Shown here: piece by piece, positions 1 to 14,170 of the stretch | Layout of the letters: every line of letters begins with the position of its first letter | Position numbering within the stretch: the first letter of the stretch is position 1 | Translations under genes and position numbers: made by a program | The notes under the pieces: model-generated | What the model was told of the DNA's origin: nothing | What the model saw: only the letters and a program-made list of their open reading frames with translations | Databases searched by the model: none | NCBI GenBank assembly: GCA_965644295.1 | Contig: CBFFRP010000120.1 | Span: 55,639 to 119,638 of the forward strand | Reading direction: 5' to 3' | DNA: 64,000 nt | DNA from: Paraphysomonas bandaiensis | Taxonomy: Eukaryota; Chrysophyceae

Positions 1-1678
1 ACATACATACATGTAGTGTACATACATATATGTATGTACAGAGCAGCAGTGTATGTACAGCAGTATGTGTATGTATGGTATGTACTCTATAAGTATGTAC
101 GTAGATGCAAGTGGGAACATCTCCCTACCAAAGATTCTATAGTAAGGGTTCCTCCTCCCACCACACACTCCTATTAGCCAATAGTTAAGTATTATGATAA
201 TATCATTCGTCATAAAGATACAGGAGTATGAGTATGTGAAAAAAACACTTGCTGACAATCGGTTTAACCCAATAACAGACACACATATACTTTGTAGCAG
301 TATCGTATACTGCTGTACATACGGTGGAAAAATAAGGCTTTTTATATTTTGCTGAATTCGAAAAATCGGCTTTTTCTAGAGTTTGCTATATTTTTTGTGT
401 GTGCAAAGCAAAGTCGTCTAAATTGGGACAACATTGTGGGTAGTCCTATATTTGCTATATGAGTCGGAGGGTAGCATTGTGACCAAGAAGCTAATCGAAG
501 ACGAACTGGCAGTTGTACTGCATGAATCACTGTGATACACACTATTCTTATACCTGTCATGGTTAGGAGATGCCTTCAGAAACTCCACTCCCTCTTTGCC
601 GGCCATATGGCATCACACTGCAGCCTCCACAAGACTGCTCTGTGTCTAATTGAGGGCACCTCAGTGCCTCCTGTTCACAAATGTCTATATGCCTAAGGTC
701 TTGGTATCGCTTCCTAGGAGCAGAACCGTGAGAATTTGTAGCTCATTCATTGCAAATTGTAAATGTAGAAAGTGATTATTGAATTTTTGTGTGGATGTAG
801 ATGTCAGTTGATATTTTCAAGTACAATATTTGTTATTAAGATATACATTTATGTAACGCAATTCTCTCTATTTATTGTGTTTTATTTAGTCCTACTTTTC
901 ATCATCTATTACTGTAGTCTATATTCACAATATACAGTGTTTCTGGCAGTATGTATTCACAGACACCACTGGGCATTGATGCAGCCCTTTAATGAGTTTT
1001 ATAGTGTTGTACGACAGAGATAATACTTTCTTACAATTTCATTCTGATTGCGGTTCGTATAAGCGTGTACACACAAAAGGTATACAATGGCTTGAAATCC
1101 CTGCACATACTTGAGTCAGGTTCCTACTCTAGTGGTCTTAAAATTGGCTCTGTGTCCTTCTTCTTTTGTCAACAGTTCTTTTGAATGTATCCCTTCTTGT
1201 TGCATTTAGGATAAAAATGTACAATGTTTTGGTCAATAGATCCTTCAATTGACCCTTAGCTTGTTCGCACCTATGACATATAGCTACCATCTTATCGAAA
1301 GATAAAGCTGTTCCAAGTCAGATTATTCAGGTTCTAATGTTGCTTACAGTTTAGTGTTTTTTAATGCATCTGTAGGGGATTCACCCAACTCAGCCGCGTT
1401 TGCATAATTCAGTTGAGTCGATACTGCTGTATACTATCTCTCCAGGTGAAATTTCACTAATATAGTTATATTTTACCACGGGCAAAACGAAGTTTCAAAA
1501 CTTAGACAAGGGATGATGCCCTTTATTCCTAGTAGATGAAATTGTAGTCTATCCTTGTAATGTAGCTAGAGTGTATAGCTATTGTAGCTTGCTTGCTGTA
1601 AAAAGAAATAGGTGTTCCCTGATTAACATTATGAAAACAAAAGAAACACCAAAATCCTGCTTTAAAACAATGACATAT
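1..1678. other. AT-rich stretch without a supported gene
   Basis: The first ~110 bases are an irregular TACA/TATG-rich low-complexity tract. The same vocabulary (GCAGTACATAT, TATG) recurs in the tandem arrays further along. The open frames seen here are short, have no recognisable protein features, and no chain of phase-consistent splice sites joins them. I see nothing functional. Confidence 0.6.
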
Positions 1679-2150
1679 TGAAAGTCTTATTATTTACCTA
1701 TAGGCGTTAAAAATCTGCACCAATGTAGTGGCTAGCTGAATGCTAGACAGACTATTTAGACCTTTATCCATAACTAATCAGCACTCTATTATACTACTAT
1801 TTTGCGCTACATTAGCTGCTTTTGCGTCGCAAGCACCACGGTGCGACCACTTCCGTCCTTATTGTTGATTGTGAGTTTCACCATGATCGTATGTCCCAGG
1901 ACTCACTGGCGCGTGTTATCAGGGGGTCTCCCCTCTTGGGATGAGATTCCACTGGGCTTTTTGTGGTGGTACCGGGTTCTGTAGGAAGGTCCTGAGTGTA
2001 CCGAGTGCTAGGTGTGTGGGCTGAGAGTTGGGTGGGGAGTTGGAATGTGAATGTGAAATGTGAATGTGGAATGTGAATGTGGCGCTGTCTCAGTGCACTG
2101 TTTGGGCCTCGGGCATAGGTAGAGTTGCCGGAGACGGCGTAAAACAATGG
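1679..2150 (-). mobile_element. 5'-truncated LINE 3' end
   Basis: The sequence matches the 3' part of the LINE at 51,647-54,176 in two blocks. Positions ~1,680-1,850 match the tail (TAGGCGTT motif, CGCAAGCACC...GGTG motif). Positions ~1,845-2,150 match the end of that element's open frame around 52,966-53,220. On the minus strand the frame at 2,147-1,878 corresponds to the C-terminal end of the LINE protein. The 1.15-kb segment that separates the two blocks in the other copy is absent here, so this copy shows the uninterrupted arrangement. Truncation at the 5' side is typical of LINE insertions. Confidence 0.65.
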
Positions 2151-3015
2151 CAGTTACGTAAGGAAGTGATATTTGGACTAGACTAATTTCTGTAATACAC
2201 CTACAACAAATATACCCCTACCACAAAAGGATACTGAGGGAATAGCAACTGCGAGGTATTGAAATTCGTACATAAGTGTGTTGATGAATATGAAAAATAG
2301 TAGACGCACGAAGCTGCTTGAAGTACAACCCTGAAAGGGCTGGGTGCCATTGCTCCTAATCACCTATACCCTATACAGCAACAGAAGTATTGTTTCGAAG
2401 TTCAGGTTACGAAGACAGGTCGCTTGCACTTTCAGCATTATGATCTCCTACAGCAGATGAGGGATGGAAGATGACTTGGAATGTGATGGTGAATGTCTAT
2501 ATTATGAGCATTCTGTTGAATGTTGTGCCCAATTCAGGTCAAAACTTTTTTCGAGATCAATTAAAATGTATTAATTATTCCGTAGTGAAGGGCTAAAGTG
2601 CTGAAACGCCAGTATAAAGTCTAGCAAGAACTGAAAGGAAACAAAGCTTAAATTAATATATAATGCTCAATGTCACCACGAATTGAACTAATTGAAAACA
2701 CCAATATTTATTTATCACTTTATATTAAAAAGTTAACAATGAGTGATATTGATTAAAAAATATGTTTATAGCAAAAATGGTAAACCCTCACTAAAGTTGT
2801 ACAATTCGATCGCAATATGCCATATGTTGCTGAGTGGAAAAATCACTCTAATGAATCAATGATAAATGTATCACTGTAGCGCTACGACAGGCTTTTTTAA
2901 TTCAATGAATAGGAAAATGATACATCTGTGATATGAATACTCATATAACGTCAACATTGCAACAAGGGACTTAGTATATATTGCAGCTCGCGTGATCATG
3001 ATGACATACTCCGAC
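2151..3015. other. Downstream region of the giant receptor gene
   Basis: This is AT-rich sequence downstream of the minus-strand receptor gene ending at 3,016. Presumably it contains the gene's 3' UTR. No coding potential or repeat was recognised. Confidence 0.5.
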
Positions 3016-6000
3016 TTAGAGATAACAATGTTCAACAGCCCTAACTTCTGAAGACAGCTCATCCATGGACTTATAACCCTCATCTTGTTCTCCACCAGCC
3101 CCACGAGTATTCTGGGAATTCATTCTGGCAATGGGCGGGGCTGTTGTTTCTCTCTGTCTTGTGGCTACACTAATCGCCCTTGGCGAGTAAGAGTCGAACG
3201 ACAGCATACCCCATATCGAGTGCATTCCTGTACGTTTCCCACGGAGTCGCTGCTGTCCTGTTTCAAATTCCATATCTGAACTTTCAAAATTATGTTTTTC
3301 TACAGCGTCATCAGACGTATTAAAGCATTCCGCGCTCTCGACTTCACGGTTCTTCGGCGAAAATAGATTCTTCGGAGAAAAGGATTCGAGCATCAACGTA
3401 CTCCACGTTGGACGACGAACAGCCGCAGAAGTATTCGACTGGTGTTGCTCTCCTGATGTACCAAGAATTGTGTCTGCAGGGCACATGCCCTCATCAACAT
3501 TCAACTCTTCTTCATTGCCACCTATACGTTCTTCGAAAAATCTTCGACCAGTTTGAGCAATTCTGGTTTCATTCTCTTGCTTACCCTCTCCTTTCTCTAG
3601 ACGACTGTTAATATCACGTGGAGAGTGTGTCATGACACGGGGCGATTCTGTGTGGAAGAATCGTCTAGGGGAAAGACTCTCCAACATCATATCGTTCCAT
3701 GACGGATCTTTTTTTCCTAAACTACCTAGACAAGACGACCCTTCACAGTCATCACCTGAATCATTATCAAAGTCATCCTTGTCAACATCGATATCGTCTT
3801 CCTCAATTGTTGGGGGAGGTTGTACAATACAACTACTCCTTCGCTTATCCCAATGGCCGTCATATAATTTCCCAATGTCTTGTGTTGCAGAATCCATATC
3901 GGCATTCAATACTCTGGGAGAAGCAGATTCTGAGGTTTGCACTAGTGCGGCTTTACGTAAGGACTGCATACGCTTTTTATGTTTCCAGAAAATATAAATC
4001 GCAATCTGATAAACTAACACAACCATGACAATTGCAGATATCCATGGCTTCCTTATTGCCACAGAAATAGTATAGAACAGCGCGGTAATGAAAGCCGGCT
4101 GTATTGTATGTACTGTAACAGTGGTTAGGAGAAGTTCATTGGTAATATGTTGAATACATACCAATCAGGCGCTGAATAGATAGTGGTAGTGTACCAATGC
4201 TTTTCATTATTCCAACAACAGTTAGCGCTGATGCCCACCGGTTCAGAAGATTAAACATTCGATGGTATATAGGTAAGGACTGTACTTTCAAAGTGTTTCG
4301 AATTTCATCGGCTAACCGACCACCCATATACGTTCGATAAGATAGAATGACCGAACTCTCAAAGAGATGTGGGAACTCGTTAGCCACTTGGTTGGAAACG
4401 AACATATACTGTGGGACATTCAGTAAAAGATTCCTGGGAGGGGCTTCGCAAAAAGATGTATCTACAGCACGGTACAGAGCTTGTACGGCCTTCTCGACAT
4501 CATCGCGAGCCTGTTTCAAAGTTATAGTTATACGTTTACTAGCACCATATATACTACCAATGAAGGCACCGAATAATTGATCCACACACATTCCATCGTC
4601 TACAAAACACTGTTAACAAAATAATGCAGAAAAATAGGTTAACCGATACCTCGTACAGGCACACCTCAATGACCATCTCTACAGCCCAATTAGAACAGTA
4701 ACAACAATGTGAATACTAAAAAACTTACGGATTGCACAGGCTGTGATATAGCTATACTGCCAGAACTTATCACGATGACTTGCGCGCAATAAAGTAAAGA
4801 GTATGAAAAACATGTTAATCAGAAACACGATAAACCAAGTTGCACCCTTCGCAAATTTCGTAACAACAAAGCTATGCTTGAACCTGGATAAAAATATTTT
4901 AACATGAGTTGTGAGATAATACGCCTTCTCACTCTTCTTCTGTCTTGTATTCATATATTTTAGCCTCAGGAGTAGTCCTGAATATGAATTACTACGATAG
5001 GGTGGTTCAGTAGTATCAAGGTGTTACCGTCCAAGGAAGTCGGAAACAAACAAGTGACAAAGCTCCAGTCCGACTGATAAAGTTACACACACTTTAGAAA
5101 GTATGATATCCTTACATACCATGTATGTCTGATGCGTACTTAAGTTTCTCAATTTTTGCTTTAGCTATTCTATCCACACTAATAATCTCTTTCTGTATGA
5201 AGGCCGTGATGGAAATGTGTCGTTCGCCACACAAACTTCTTGGTCGAGTAAATACCCTTACTTCACCGGTTTCTCTGTCCACGCTGCGATGAATTCAGGT
5301 TACTACGTCACCAAGAAAGTACAGCACACTTACAGCCAGGAGCTGCAAAACCGCCGCCTAGATTCCCCATTCAGTACATGGCATTGTCGGGACAGTAATG
5401 ACATGAACTCAGAATAAGTGTCACTTGATTTCTTTGTTACACCACATGGCAGCTTGTTTGAGACAGTCGATATCCGTGTTTCGACATCAGAATCCAAATT
5501 GGAGCTCACACTTAAACGATGTTGTGACTGCTCTCGGGATTTCCTCAAAACCATTGAGGTCATTGCATGCGAATGAACCAGAGCAACCGACACTTTTCTT
5601 GTTTCATCTACTACAAGCTTTTCTTTCATATTGAAGAGTGTGAAGCTGCTCACCATACGAGGAACACCAGATATGGAAGAGAAAGTCTTGGTTATCACCC
5701 TACGTATTCTTTCGTTTGCATGATTAGAAGTATCAGACATAGCTTTCAGAGCTTTCTCATCGTCAGCAGTCGGCGCGGAAAGAATTTGATCAAACAAAAA
5801 GTCTTGTACAATTGTGTCACAGTTCAGCTTATACACATGTGCGTATACATACCAATAACAAAATTCACTGGTGCAGTGAAGATCGCCATGAGGGTTCCAA
5901 CAATAACTGCAGTCTAAGAGTATTTGAGTTGACGCTTTCACTCGATATACAATGATGCATACCTCTGTTGTCAGCCGAACAGTCTTGTACTCACACGTAT

Positions 6001-9000
6001 ATCCAGAGCTCGATTCATTCCATTCACATATAGTCTCGTCTCTATTGAATATTGACCTTTCATGCAGACATGATGATCTAGATTTATAAGTGGCGCATGT
6101 TCCATCATCATTAGGATACTGAAATTAAACGGTTGAAATTATACGAATACAAAAACAAATAGTATCAAATCACCTGTATGTCGTAAAATATAGCCATAAT
6201 AAACATAAGCCTAAGTATTTAAGTAAGAAACTCAGAAAAAGAACATTATAATCTTACATGCTCTGAACAGTTAGCATTTGAATGGCCACTCGTATGCGCA
6301 CACTGTCAGAGTCTGGTCCACGAGCAGCAAACATCTGCATTCAGAATAATCAAACCATCGCATCCACATAATATTATTACCAATATGTAACGATGATGCT
6401 TTCTAATTTCATCAAAAAAAGATTTCCACGTGTTTCCTTCAGGTCGAAAGATCAGGGGAAACACGCCGTCAAAATGGTGAAGGAGGTACTTGCGGAGGGA
6501 GGCTGGGCTTTCAGAATCACCAGTCGACTTTTTCTTCATTCTCGAAGCTCTGTGCGGGACGGGAGCTGTTGTTGTCGTCACCGCGTCTTGTGGGTTTATA
6601 CTGTGGTTATCAACCGCCGACACGGCAATAACAGCAAACTGAACCAGTAACCACTACAAATAAGTATTAGTAAAACTAAAAATGGAAAGTGAGAACTCAC
6701 CATCGCAGCAAACATCAAAATAACAGCAATTGAGTCTTTAAGATCTTTCACTGTTAAATCGTCTGCATAGACTATCGTTTCGTAAAAATCTTTCCCGAGA
6801 TACTCAGAAATGGCAACCACTTCCACAGACGTATCGGCAGTGAAGAGATCTGAGACGAGTCGTCGGCCAGAGGTCAAAAAACACTCACAAACGGCGTACG
6901 AGGGTGCAAAAGAGTGCAACTCACAGAAGGAATTCCCATTGATTTTCCCATTGATCACGACTGCACAAGTAGGCAAGGTTGTAACTAGTGGACACCTGAT
7001 TGTTATATTATACTTTCTACCAGTGCATTGGTGCATGATGTTGGCACTATCTGGACACGTGTAGTTAAACACTACACCCTTCTGTCCAATGTCACATTGC
7101 CAGGTATGAGAAAAATTATGGTTACGATCCACACCAAAATTTACGTCTGAGAAGGTCGACAAGTTGAAATACACAACATCAGCGATGGAAGCTTGATCAG
7201 AAATGTACAGAGAAATGGGGTTTGAAGCCATAGTCGTGCCATTTTCATAGAGAGAAGAACTGTACTCTGAAACAGTAATATGCAAATCTTCATCAAGGCT
7301 GATACTTTTATTGACAGTCACAGTAGACGGATTCAAATCAACGAAACGCTCAATGTTTGACGCAGCTGACGAAGTCATGATATCGCCAATTTTTGTCGCA
7401 GACACTACACCGATTCTCTGGCGATAAGAACTTTCAATAACTTCCACAAACTCTTGGCCAAACACGAGATCGCTCGATATAAGCAAACCCCACTGGCGAA
7501 TAAGAGCAGTGGTATTGGTAATCTGATTTTCATTATCTGCTGTGGAATTGGATTCATACACAACTAGACAGTTACTTAACACTGCTGGGATGTTAAGAAG
7601 AATATCAAAAGATATGTCAATGTCACCAATATTGAGTAGAAGTATATCGATAACGCGTCGTAAAATATCGCATCCAAGTTCAGTAAGCTCGTTGCTATTC
7701 CCACCAAGCAAATATAGAACATCAAGAAAATAAGGTGTGGTTCTATCTGATACACCTTCTTGGTCGGCAACATATTCAAGAGCACTAATCAAAGTAGTTC
7801 TCGTCTTCATTTTCTCAAAAATGTCGTCGTCAGGGAGCGCACAACTTAACCCACCATACCCGCTGTCACAAATACACATCACTTTACACAGCGGATCGCC
7901 TACTAGGCATGAGCTGACTGCAGCTCTTCGGTGAATATGTGACTTAAAACAAGTACCATGCCCTGAACAGTCCGACGGACAGCTTTTCTCCGGCCGAACA
8001 CAACTTTCACTTATGCAGTCATAAAAGAGTTCACATTCCACGGAAGATATACACTCGCCAGACACAGACATAACCGGTGCAGAAAACTCCACATTCACTA
8101 CGCCGCTGTTGTCATTTTCCGGATAACACAGTGTGTTGCCAGGTCCCACTTCGCCCGCGAAACTGTCTTTGCAAGTACCACATATATCATTGGCATGTAC
8201 ACAAGTGTTTCGATTCCACGACGAGCAGTCAATTGTACAATTGTGAGAGTTAATAGTCGAGACGCCCCATGAGACAGTCTGTCTCATGTGGTCCGTGCTA
8301 GTCTCCGCGGTACCATACATGACGCTACTTTCAATGATGGAACCAAGTTCAGCTATATCCAGTTCAGCGGGAGTCGATACAACGGAAGAGGACACCAGTC
8401 GTGAAGCCCCAACATTGTTATATGCTCGTACGGTGCATATAAGTGTGTGATCATTATCTGCAGAGCCCGCTGGTAGTAGCGTTGTAGCTGATGTCGACTC
8501 CGAGGGTGATTGGAGTACCAAATCCGCTCCATTATCAACAATGTAGCCAAATGCATACAATATAGGCAACTCAACATCTGTAAACTTTGAAGCTACAAAT
8601 CGAAATCTTTGCACCAACGCAACACCTTGCGACGGTGTAACCTTCAAGGTTCCAGGGTTCGGGGATGATACAACGGAAACTGATATGGAACTTTTCACAA
8701 ATCCACTTGAAAGCGTGAATAAGTATGATGATGCAGAAAGGAGGCTATTCGCAGGCAAAACCAGGTTGAAACTGTGCACACCTGCTGAAAGTATTGAGGA
8801 AGTTGGTGTTGAAGATACATCATCTAACGATATCCCCGTTGCGTTAGTTACCCAGGAAACATTGGCAGGGTGATACAACTCAACAGACGCCAAAACTTTT
8901 ACCTTCTTACTCGCAATACTCTTGATATTACCCGATAAAATTGTTAGTTTAGGAGATACCAGCGGCACAACGTCCACATATATGACAACCTGATCGTAAC

Positions 9001-12000
9001 GGTCACCACTGGACACCGTAAGCGTTACTTCAGAAGTGGAATTTATATAGGAGTCGTTATTCGCATTCGCATTTATAGACTGTGAAATATATGATGACAG
9101 CACAACACCACATCTGTCAGGGTTTAGAGGAGCGACCAGCTTACACTCCCATAGAAAAGACAATCCCGCGCTTTCGCCGGTTAAACCAGGAATGTCTTCA
9201 TCATAACTGGGTGAGGCATCAAGAGTCAAGAAATGTCCGAACCGGACGGAACGGTAGCCTCCCATTTTCGTTGCAGCTACAACAGCCCCAGCTAACACAA
9301 CCACTCGAGCCGATGTGGTGGATGCTTTCCCCGAGATAGAATACATCACAGACAAGTAAACAGTGTAATCTGTGGTACTTAACAGAGTGTACGCAGGAAT
9401 TCGAAAAGTAGATGGGACTCTAGATGAAGAAACTATACTGGTTAACGTGGCACTTTCGTCGTACACCTGCCACGTATACTCTAGGGCACTCGTAGTAGAT
9501 GAACCATCACATGCCTCCGTGTAGGCATTTGCATGAAGCAAAAACTCTCTACTTCTCTTAGTCTTTCGATACTTCGAACCAAACAATGACACGACAGGTA
9601 CGGACTGAGCTTCAACATTGAGAAAATGAACGACTGGCGAACTACATTTCTTCAAAAAATTGCACAGATATATGGTAATAGTGTAAGATGCATTCTCTTC
9701 GAACAGCTTCGCATTGGCTGGAGTCCTATCATCCAGGTCGTACTCATATAAATAAAAATGTTGCAACTCAGATACATTCACATCGGCTGTTGACATCACA
9801 TATATAGATACCGACTCCCATGGTCTTCCACCATCACCAGTAGATGACGACAAGTCCAGCACGAAGTTATTGCACGGCCCAATAATATTCGGGGAGGACA
9901 CTGATACATCAGGTGCTACCTGAATAGTCGGAGGGAGAACAGTTACAGTTTGTTCTTTAGATGCTGGCCAACTTAAGCAAGTACTAGCATCATATGCACT
10001 GGTACAAATAGTTCTTAGCAATCCACTTCGAAGTGTAATACTACTCCCAACTCCGATTAAAGGAGCCGAGGCTGATGTAATGTACACAGCTGATGGTGTA
10101 ACCCAATTGCATGTAGCATCGTCACTTCCTGCGAAAGAAAATAATTCAGAACAATTAAATAATGTAGCAAGTCTAGCTCTATCGGTGTCGGACTCCAACA
10201 CAACGATCAAATATATCAAATCGTTAGAAAAGCGCGCCTCAGAAATATTTGGACCAGCGGGAGCATAAAAGCTCTCAACAGAGAAATAGGTACTGGAGTA
10301 AACAATTTGATAGTCCGATGAATTTGGCCCAGCGAGAGTGAAGTTCATCTTGTATATCCCTACGGAGAGGAAGGGTGGAAGTGAAGCACTTACAGATGCG
10401 AATGAATCCGGCGTGAACACAACCACAGAAGGATGAAAGGGATACACGACTTGAAAAGTATTCGATAGTCGTACCCCGAGATCGACCGACAATTCTCCGC
10501 GTACAGTCTCTGGGAGACTAACCTGGAGTAAGTCTATGTTCGCCTCCGTATTCGACACTGATGTCCTCGACAGTTGGACGTAGATAGGAATACAACAGTG
10601 TGTACTCACAGCGATCCCATCAGATATAACATCTTCGAGTGATGTTGCAAAGCTCAATGATTCCGTCAACAAAGCGCAGTACACTACATAGTTAGTTGCT
10701 GGTGATAATCCACTGACAGCCACAGACTGAAATGTGTCAAGTGTGCTGCTGGTGACTCCATCCCTCCTGAGGGCGGTTAAAGAAAAAGGCTTTGCAGCAC
10801 CTTTATACGCATCGCACACCACTCCTCCTGGTTTGGATAAAATGAAATTAATAGTGATCTCTCGCTTTGCGACAGAGACATTGTGGTCCACAACAACTAA
10901 AGGAAAAATACTAGGAGGGGATGTCGGCTTAGTAGTAGGTTGATTACTCAGAATGAGAGTATGTTCAAAAGAAGGATAAGAACTAAACATTTCAGATGGA
11001 AATGCACTAGGAATACCAGTTGGTTCTGAGCTACCACTTGACGGCTCGGAGGTAGGAACACCAGACGGCACAGAGCTAGTTGGAACGCTTGTAGGTTCGG
11101 ATGTAGGAACGCTAGAAGGATAAAAGCTCGATGCACGTGAAGGTTCGGAGGTGGGATCAACAGAAGGTGCAGAGCTAGTAGGAGCGCTTGTAGGTTTGGA
11201 TGTAGGAACACCAGAAGAATAAAGACTTGGGCTAGTAGAAGGCTCGACGGAAGGGACACTAAAAGATGCAGAGCTAGTAGGAACGCTTGTAGGTTTGGAT
11301 GTAGGAACACCAGAAGGATAAAGACTTGGGCTAGTAGAAGGCTCGACGGAAGGGACACTAAAAGATGCAGAGCTAGTTGGAACGCTTGTAGGTTCGGATG
11401 TAGGAACGCTAGAAGGATAAAAGCTCGATGCACGTGAAGGTTCGGAGGTGGGATCAACAGAAGGTGCAGAGCTAGTAGGAGCGCTTGTAGGTTTGGATGT
11501 AGGAACACCAGAAGAATAAAGACTTGGGCTAGTAGAAGGCTCGACGGAAGGGACACTAAAAGATGCAGAGCTAGTAGGAACGCTTGTAGGTTTGGATGTA
11601 GGAACACCAGAAGGATAAAGACTTGGGCTAGTAGAAGGCTCGACGGAAGGGACACTAAAAGATGCAGAGCTAGTAGGAGCGCTTGTAGGTTTGGATGTAG
11701 GAACACCAGAAGGATAAAAGCTCGATGCACGTGAAGGTTCGGAGGTGGGATCAAAAGAAGGTGCAGAGCTTGTAAGAATGCTTGTAGGTTCGGATGTAGG
11801 AACACCAGAAGGTGAAGAGCTAGTAGGAACGTTTGTTGGTCCGGATGTAGGAACACCAAAAGGTGCAGAACTGGAAGGGGCATTGGAAGGAGGAGACGTC
11901 GGCATACCAGAAGGATAAGAGCTTGGTTCATAGGAACGATTACTGCTAGGCAGGCCTGAAGGCACACAAGTTGGCTTCTCAGAAGGCATCCCACTGGGCA

Positions 12001-13303
12001 TACCATGAGGTACAGACGACGGTAGCGGAGTGAGAGTATGAGTTTCACATATATATGAGTATTCGTCATCACTATCATGACAATTCACATTTTCCCAATA
12101 AAAGTCACTATCTATGACTACACATGACTTGGTAGTATCAGACACACTATTGTCTCCCCAATTGAGATAGGTGGGCGACGAGCCGTCTACATCCCAGCGC
12201 CAATTAGGACTGTTGCCATTACGCAAAAGACCGATCCATATTTCCGGTACGCTGCAACCCAAAAAGCTGTCGGTGATGGCAACCTCTGCCATGAATTGTG
12301 CCCTGCTGTCTTTTATCGTCAATGTACTTCCTGAATAATTAACGCAACTGTCCCATGCATGTTCATATACTCCTATATCTGTCTCTTCACTTAAATAGTA
12401 GCAATTGCTCCCATCGAATGAACTGATATATGGCTTCGGGCATACAACTGGAGTTTCACAAAACGAAGATACATATGGATCTGCTTCGCATACAAATCCT
12501 AGTTCAACATTACAATATGTGTCACTCCATTTATCGAGATTCTTCATATAAAAGCAATCTTTGTCTTCGTCTTGATAACCACCATCCCAGTTAGTATACG
12601 TGGCATTAGAGCCATCAGTCCACACGGGGTGACCTTCTGTGGAAATGTCAGAGAGACCAATGTAGAAGTCGTTCGTACACGAATTCGGGACATCTAAAGT
12701 TGTTACAAATTCAGCCTGCTCAAGGGCATCATTAATTTTAACAAGGTATCCGCCAATACTATTACAGGTCGCATTTGCAGTACCCCAATCAACTGGGCTA
12801 TAAAAAGCCCGGTAACATAAAATCCCGTTCGCAGAATGGTTAAAATGAGGTGGGCAGCATATCGACTCAGTCGGAACGGACGACGGATAGCTACTCGGCA
12901 CACCTGATGGACAAACACTTGGGAATGAGGACGGGCAAGAAGTAGGGACTGAAGTTGGCAAAGAACTAGGCGCAGCAGTGGGTACACTTGACGGACAAGA
13001 TGTAGGGGCTGCAGTTGGCCAAGAACTAGGCGTAGCAGTGGGTATACTTGACGGGCAAGGTGTAGGGGCTGGGCAAGGTGTAGGGGCTGCAGTTGGCCAA
13101 GAACTAGGCGTAGCAGTGGGTATACTTGACGGGCAAGGTGTAGGGGCTGCAGTTGGCCAAGAACTAGGCTTCGTAGTTGGAATCCCTGTGGGTAAATATA
13201 CAGGAGAGTACGAGGGAATGGGGGGTGTAGTATGAACCATATATACAAGCAATTGAATAATAAATATCACTTGAAGTTGTCTTTTGACAAAGAGTTTCAA
13301 CAT
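3016..13303 (-). CDS. Giant C-type lectin/REJ/polycystin-1-like multi-pass receptor
   Basis: Fourteen exons: 13303-6701, 6653-6381, 6334-6258, 6210-6174, 6118-5963, 5913-5853, 5802-5334, 5283-5120, 5073-5028, 4977-4933, 4883-4729, 4678-4650, 4609-4162, 4112-3016. They sum to 9,660 nt (3,219 aa) with all introns GT-AG and 40-55 nt. The start is the first ATG, followed by a signal peptide. An in-frame TTG upstream was not used. Order of parts: Pro/Thr/Ser repeats; two C-type lectin domains (~147-285 and ~290-425, with WIGL/WND-like cores and paired Cys); a long Pro-Thr-Ser stalk (~428-794); Ig/REJ-like beta domains (~1,100-1,650); a Cys-rich/EGF-like part (~1,690-1,800); a GPS-like Cys motif (~2,106-2,130); then several membrane helices beginning at ~2,190. 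The family is known from polycystin-1 and sea-urchin receptor for egg jelly. The downstream multi-pass region, with a Cys-rich loop and an APTAD motif, resembles stramenopile REJ proteins as I remember them. It probably acts at the cell surface in adhesion, mating or mechanosensing; the ligand is unknown. The last ~300 aa are a Ser-rich cytoplasmic tail. Confidence 0.85.
10950..12010 (-). repeat. Coding tandem repeats in the receptor stalk (297-bp higher-order unit)
   Basis: The Pro-Thr-Ser stalk is built of ~10-12 aa units of the PTSEPTSVPTSS type. On top of this lies a 297-bp (99-aa) higher-order repeat. For example, the segment starting TGGAACGCTTGTAGG at 11,081 recurs at 11,378, and the following ~297 bp are nearly identical. 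The period is a multiple of three, so length changes keep the frame. A second, shorter Pro/Thr/Ser block lies at ~12,880-13,190 near the N-terminus. Confidence 0.9.
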
Positions 13304-14170
13304 ACTCCCAATCCCTAGCAAAGAATAACCTCCTATTGACTTAATGTATCTCTAATATAATCCAATTAATATAATATGGATATGTACCTCCATCATGTTG
13401 ATATACACGCACAAGTATAATGAGCAGATGTCAGTGAATTGAATGACTATACAGTGACGAAGACGAAGACGAAGTCGAAGATGAAGTTAGAAGTGTTGTA
13501 GTCAGTTCAAATACGACAAGATATGGTGGGAATACAGCATCAGTATTCGTACTACTGTTTCAAGTTGTAAATGACGTACATTCATAGGACATATGGGTAT
13601 TGTACTGTTGTAATGTGTTGATCAGTACGAGGAGGTAAGTACTCCTCTATATGTACTGCTCTGCTGTTGTACTATTCTACTCTTCTGCTGTTGTATAACA
13701 GTACTCTCTTGTTGTGTTTTTTTGTATTTTCAGTTTGCATTTTCAGAACAGTAAACTGGAGGTGGGTCCATATTACATGAGCTATTTTCTCAAAAACGTA
13801 AGATTTACGAACTTTAGACATTAATTTTTCATAAAAGTGGCAGAATCTATTCTAAATATCTTGATTTATGTTATAGTAATTTGTTTCTTATAGAAATCGC
13901 GTTCAAATTCAGTCCATTTAATGTAACATTAAATTCTATCAGTCAGACCAGATTACTCTCTCTTATATAGTCTATCATTGACACAACAATGTGGGTATCG
14001 ATAGGTGACCTTGTCCGTACCTTCCTTTAGTCCTAATCTTACCCGCTATATCACATATCTTCATTCATTAGCTATGGAACTATGCAGTCCTTACTGGTTC
14101 CGATTAATAGCAGTGTATATCGATATATTATGATCAGACATGTCATATACATAGTCACAGTAACAGGAAA
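13304..14170. promoter_or_regulatory. Divergent intergenic region between the two membrane-protein genes
   Basis: These 867 bp separate two divergently transcribed genes, so both promoters must lie here. There is a short GAAGAC-rich repeat at ~13,455-13,490. No TATA box or other element can be assigned with confidence. Confidence 0.4.

Noticed and set aside
772-1023. 83-aa hydrophobic plus-strand frame
   Set aside because: AT-rich sequence gives Phe/Leu/Tyr-rich chance frames. There are no splice partners or domain.
10948-12078. 376-aa minus-strand frame, very Leu-rich and hydrophobic
   Set aside because: It is a shifted-frame reading of the Pro-Thr-Ser repeats of the receptor. The repeat period is a multiple of three, which keeps the alternative frame open.
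12978-13235. Gly/Val-rich plus-strand frame
   Set aside because: Antisense of the N-terminal Pro-Thr repeats of the receptor.
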